Source of the DNA: Candidatus Woesearchaeota archaeon
GTDB lineage: Archaea; Nanobdellota; Nanobdellia; Woesearchaeales; GW2011-AR4
Reading direction: 5' to 3'
Assembly (NCBI GenBank): GCA_018303645.1
Contig: JAGVXR010000078.1
Coordinates: 1 to 5,385 of the forward strand
Length of the DNA stretch: 5,385 bases
Part shown: one piece after another, positions 4,476 through 5,385 of the stretch
Position numbering within the stretch: the first letter of the stretch is position 1
Layout of the letters: every line of letters begins with the position of its first letter
Position numbers and translations under genes: made by a program
The notes under the pieces: model-generated
Told to the model about the DNA's origin: nothing
What the model saw: the letters and a program-made list of their open reading frames with translations, nothing else
Database searches by the model: none

Positions 4476-5385
4476 TCAACCACCATAAAATGACCTTATT
4501 TGGTCAATTATATCAAATGCTGTCAACGTAGATGTCCCAGCATAAAAGTCCCTTATCATGTCTATTATGGCAAATGCGCTTGTTCCTGCCTCTTTATTGC
4601 CTATAGCAAAGGTGCTGAATCCAGGGGTTACAGCCTCATAGTTAGCAAAGGAGCCATCACTGCTTACTAATTTTGTTTCTAGCTTATTCCAGTTGCCGCC
4701 GGAGTACCTCCATAACACTATATCAGAGTCTGCAACTCCATTGCTGCTTAGCCATGATTTTGAAACCCTGAAGTTAACTGTGATCTTTGAAGCATCTGAA
4801 TCTGCAATATTACTCTTCTTCAAGTTTAGGTATTGGTAGACTTTGGCTGCTGCTGTTGCTGACAATGGGTTTGATGTCAGGCTTTCAACTGTTATTGACG
4901 GGCTTGTTACAGCATTCTTGACATCAATCACTACTCCTGTGACTGCAATCTTCTCGTTATTAATGGCTAAGACACCGCTTGAGCCAGCTGCCAAGCTGTC
5001 CCATTGCCTGCCTGCTGACGCCTCTACAGCACTTGCAGCTGCTGCTCCTCCGCCACTCGCACCGCTTGATGTGGATGCGGCTGCAGCTTCTGCGGCTGCC
5101 GCTGCGCTTGTTGTAAAGTTGAAAGTACCATTCTTCACACAGTTGCCGTTAAAGTCACATATGGTTACGTTAAAGTGATGTAGGGTGCTTGCAGTTAAAC
5201 TGCTTAAAGACAATACTTGGCTTTCATTGAAATCCGTTTGCAACGACTCAGAGCTCAGAGAGCCTATTGCAGTGCCATATAACAATGTTACATTTACTGT
5301 TTCATTCATAGTACCCACTGTTACAGTAGCCGATGTTGAACTAACACTAGTAGACACCCTAGAGCTATTTGGTCCATTAGGTGCT
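4476..5385 (-). CDS. Large surface protein, C-terminal part: FN3-like domain, Ala-rich linker, PGF-pre-PGF domain, duplicated tail motif
   Basis: The frame is open to the right window edge (codons for APNGPNSSR precede a GTG at 5357), so the start and signal peptide lie outside. In order there are four parts. First, an FN3-like beta domain (5385 to about 5109) with TSATVTV, LTASTLHHFNVTICD and GTFNFTT strands, at least six N-X-S/T sequons and a CDFNGNC cysteine pair. Second, an Ala/Ser/Gly linker (5108-5007). Third, a PGF-pre-PGF domain (about 4991-4590) with VYQYLNLKKSNI, VSKSWLSSN, SDIVLWRYSGGNWNKL and the hallmark TPGFSTFAIG. Last, AFAIIDMIRDFYAG (4577-4536) and AFDIIDQIRSFYGG (4520-4479), two copies identical at 10 of 14 residues. 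No hydrophobic PGF-CTERM helix or other anchor follows. The PGF-pre-PGF assignment is confident, the FN3 call is moderately so, and the tail is not a motif I can name. Confidence 0.85.
   Translation of the reverse strand, partial: APNGPNSSRVSTSVSSTSATVTVGTMNETVNVTLLYGTAIGSLSSESLQTDFNESQVLSLSSLTASTLHHFNVTICDFNGNCVKNGTFNFTTSAAAAAEAAAASTSSGASGGGAAAASAVEASAGRQWDSLAAGSSGVLAINNEKIAVTGVVIDVKNAVTSPSITVESLTSNPLSATAAAKVYQYLNLKKSNIADSDASKITVNFRVSKSWLSSNGVADSDIVLWRYSGGNWNKLETKLVSSDGSFANYEAVTPGFSTFAIGNKEAGTSAFAIIDMIRDFYAGTSTLTAFDIIDQIRSFYGG
4479..4577 (-). repeat. Tandem 14-residue C-terminal motif AFxIIDxIRxFYxG, two copies
   Basis: Two 42-nt coding units (4577-4536 and 4520-4479) are separated by 15 nt encoding TSTLT. 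The DNA is identical at about 31 of 42 positions and the protein at 10 of 14, and both copies follow an AGTS leader. The retained residues (F, I, I, D, I, R, F, Y, G) fit a short amphipathic helix with an aromatic end. Confidence 0.75.
4480..4484 (-). promoter_or_regulatory. Ribosome binding site of the anchored surface protein, inside the upstream gene's last codons
   Basis: Read on the minus strand, GGTGG lies in the GGT GGT codons for the final two Gly residues of the upstream protein, 7 nt (after GGTG) before the ATG at 4473. It supports the ATG over the TTG at 4479 and suggests translational coupling. Confidence 0.45.

Noticed and set aside
4474..4479. TTG start for the anchored surface protein, overlapping the upstream stop.
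   Set aside because: The ATG two codons later has GGTG at good spacing and gives a standard signal peptide.
4843..5178. Open frame of 111 codons on the + strand, rich in Ala and Leu.
   Set aside because: It is the complement of the Ala-rich linker and PGF-pre-PGF coding region of the minus-strand gene. It has no ribosome site or domain of its own.

Overview
The window looks like part of an AT-rich archaeal genome, most likely a DPANN lineage (Woesearchaeota/Pacearchaeota-like). The evidence is archaeal: two prepilins with class III (QXXXE-type) signal peptides and the MTYGWAILVV core common in those groups, TadC/ArlJ-type pilus platform proteins, GAGGTGA ribosome binding sites, a TTTATATA TATA box, and a surface protein with a PGF-pre-PGF domain. 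The exact lineage is an inference from gene style. No rRNA or other phylogenetic marker is present.

Left half (+ strand, about 1-3372): a type IV pilus locus. It runs from the C-terminal end of the secretion/assembly ATPase, through two successive GspF/TadC-type inner-membrane platform proteins (275 and about 365 aa), to two prepilin paralogues (150 and 153 aa). The first three genes are packed tightly, as in one operon. A T-run at the end of the second platform gene is followed at once by a TATA box, so the pilin pair probably has its own, stronger promoter. Both pilins have a 7-nt match to the 16S anti-Shine-Dalgarno sequence. The parts fit one machine: the ATPase drives the platform, which polymerises the processed pilins. 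The prepilin peptidase is not in the window.

Middle (3373-3831): a 459-bp intergenic region between convergent operons. It holds a T-rich terminator after the pilins, then a striking 140-bp island of about 56% GC in flanks of about 17-20% GC. The island has several complementary segments, is followed by two A/T-stemmed hairpins, and ends in T7. It reads best as an unrecognised structured RNA transcribed on the + strand. After it come two adjacent perfect inverted repeats made of four copies of one 12-14 bp word, just beyond the 3' end of the minus-strand genes.

Right half (- strand, 3832-5385): two exported surface proteins, 2 nt apart. The upstream one is cut by the window edge. It carries an FN3-like, sequon-rich domain, an Ala-rich linker, a PGF-pre-PGF domain, and an unusual C-terminus of two copies of an AFxIIDxIRxFYxG motif where a PGF-CTERM anchor would be expected. 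The downstream one has a signal peptide, a predicted beta-rich domain, a CGDxxC...CxxDC cysteine motif, a Pro/Ala linker and a C-terminal membrane anchor. They may form a secreted protein and its membrane-anchored partner. That partnership is a hypothesis from gene order and domain layout only.
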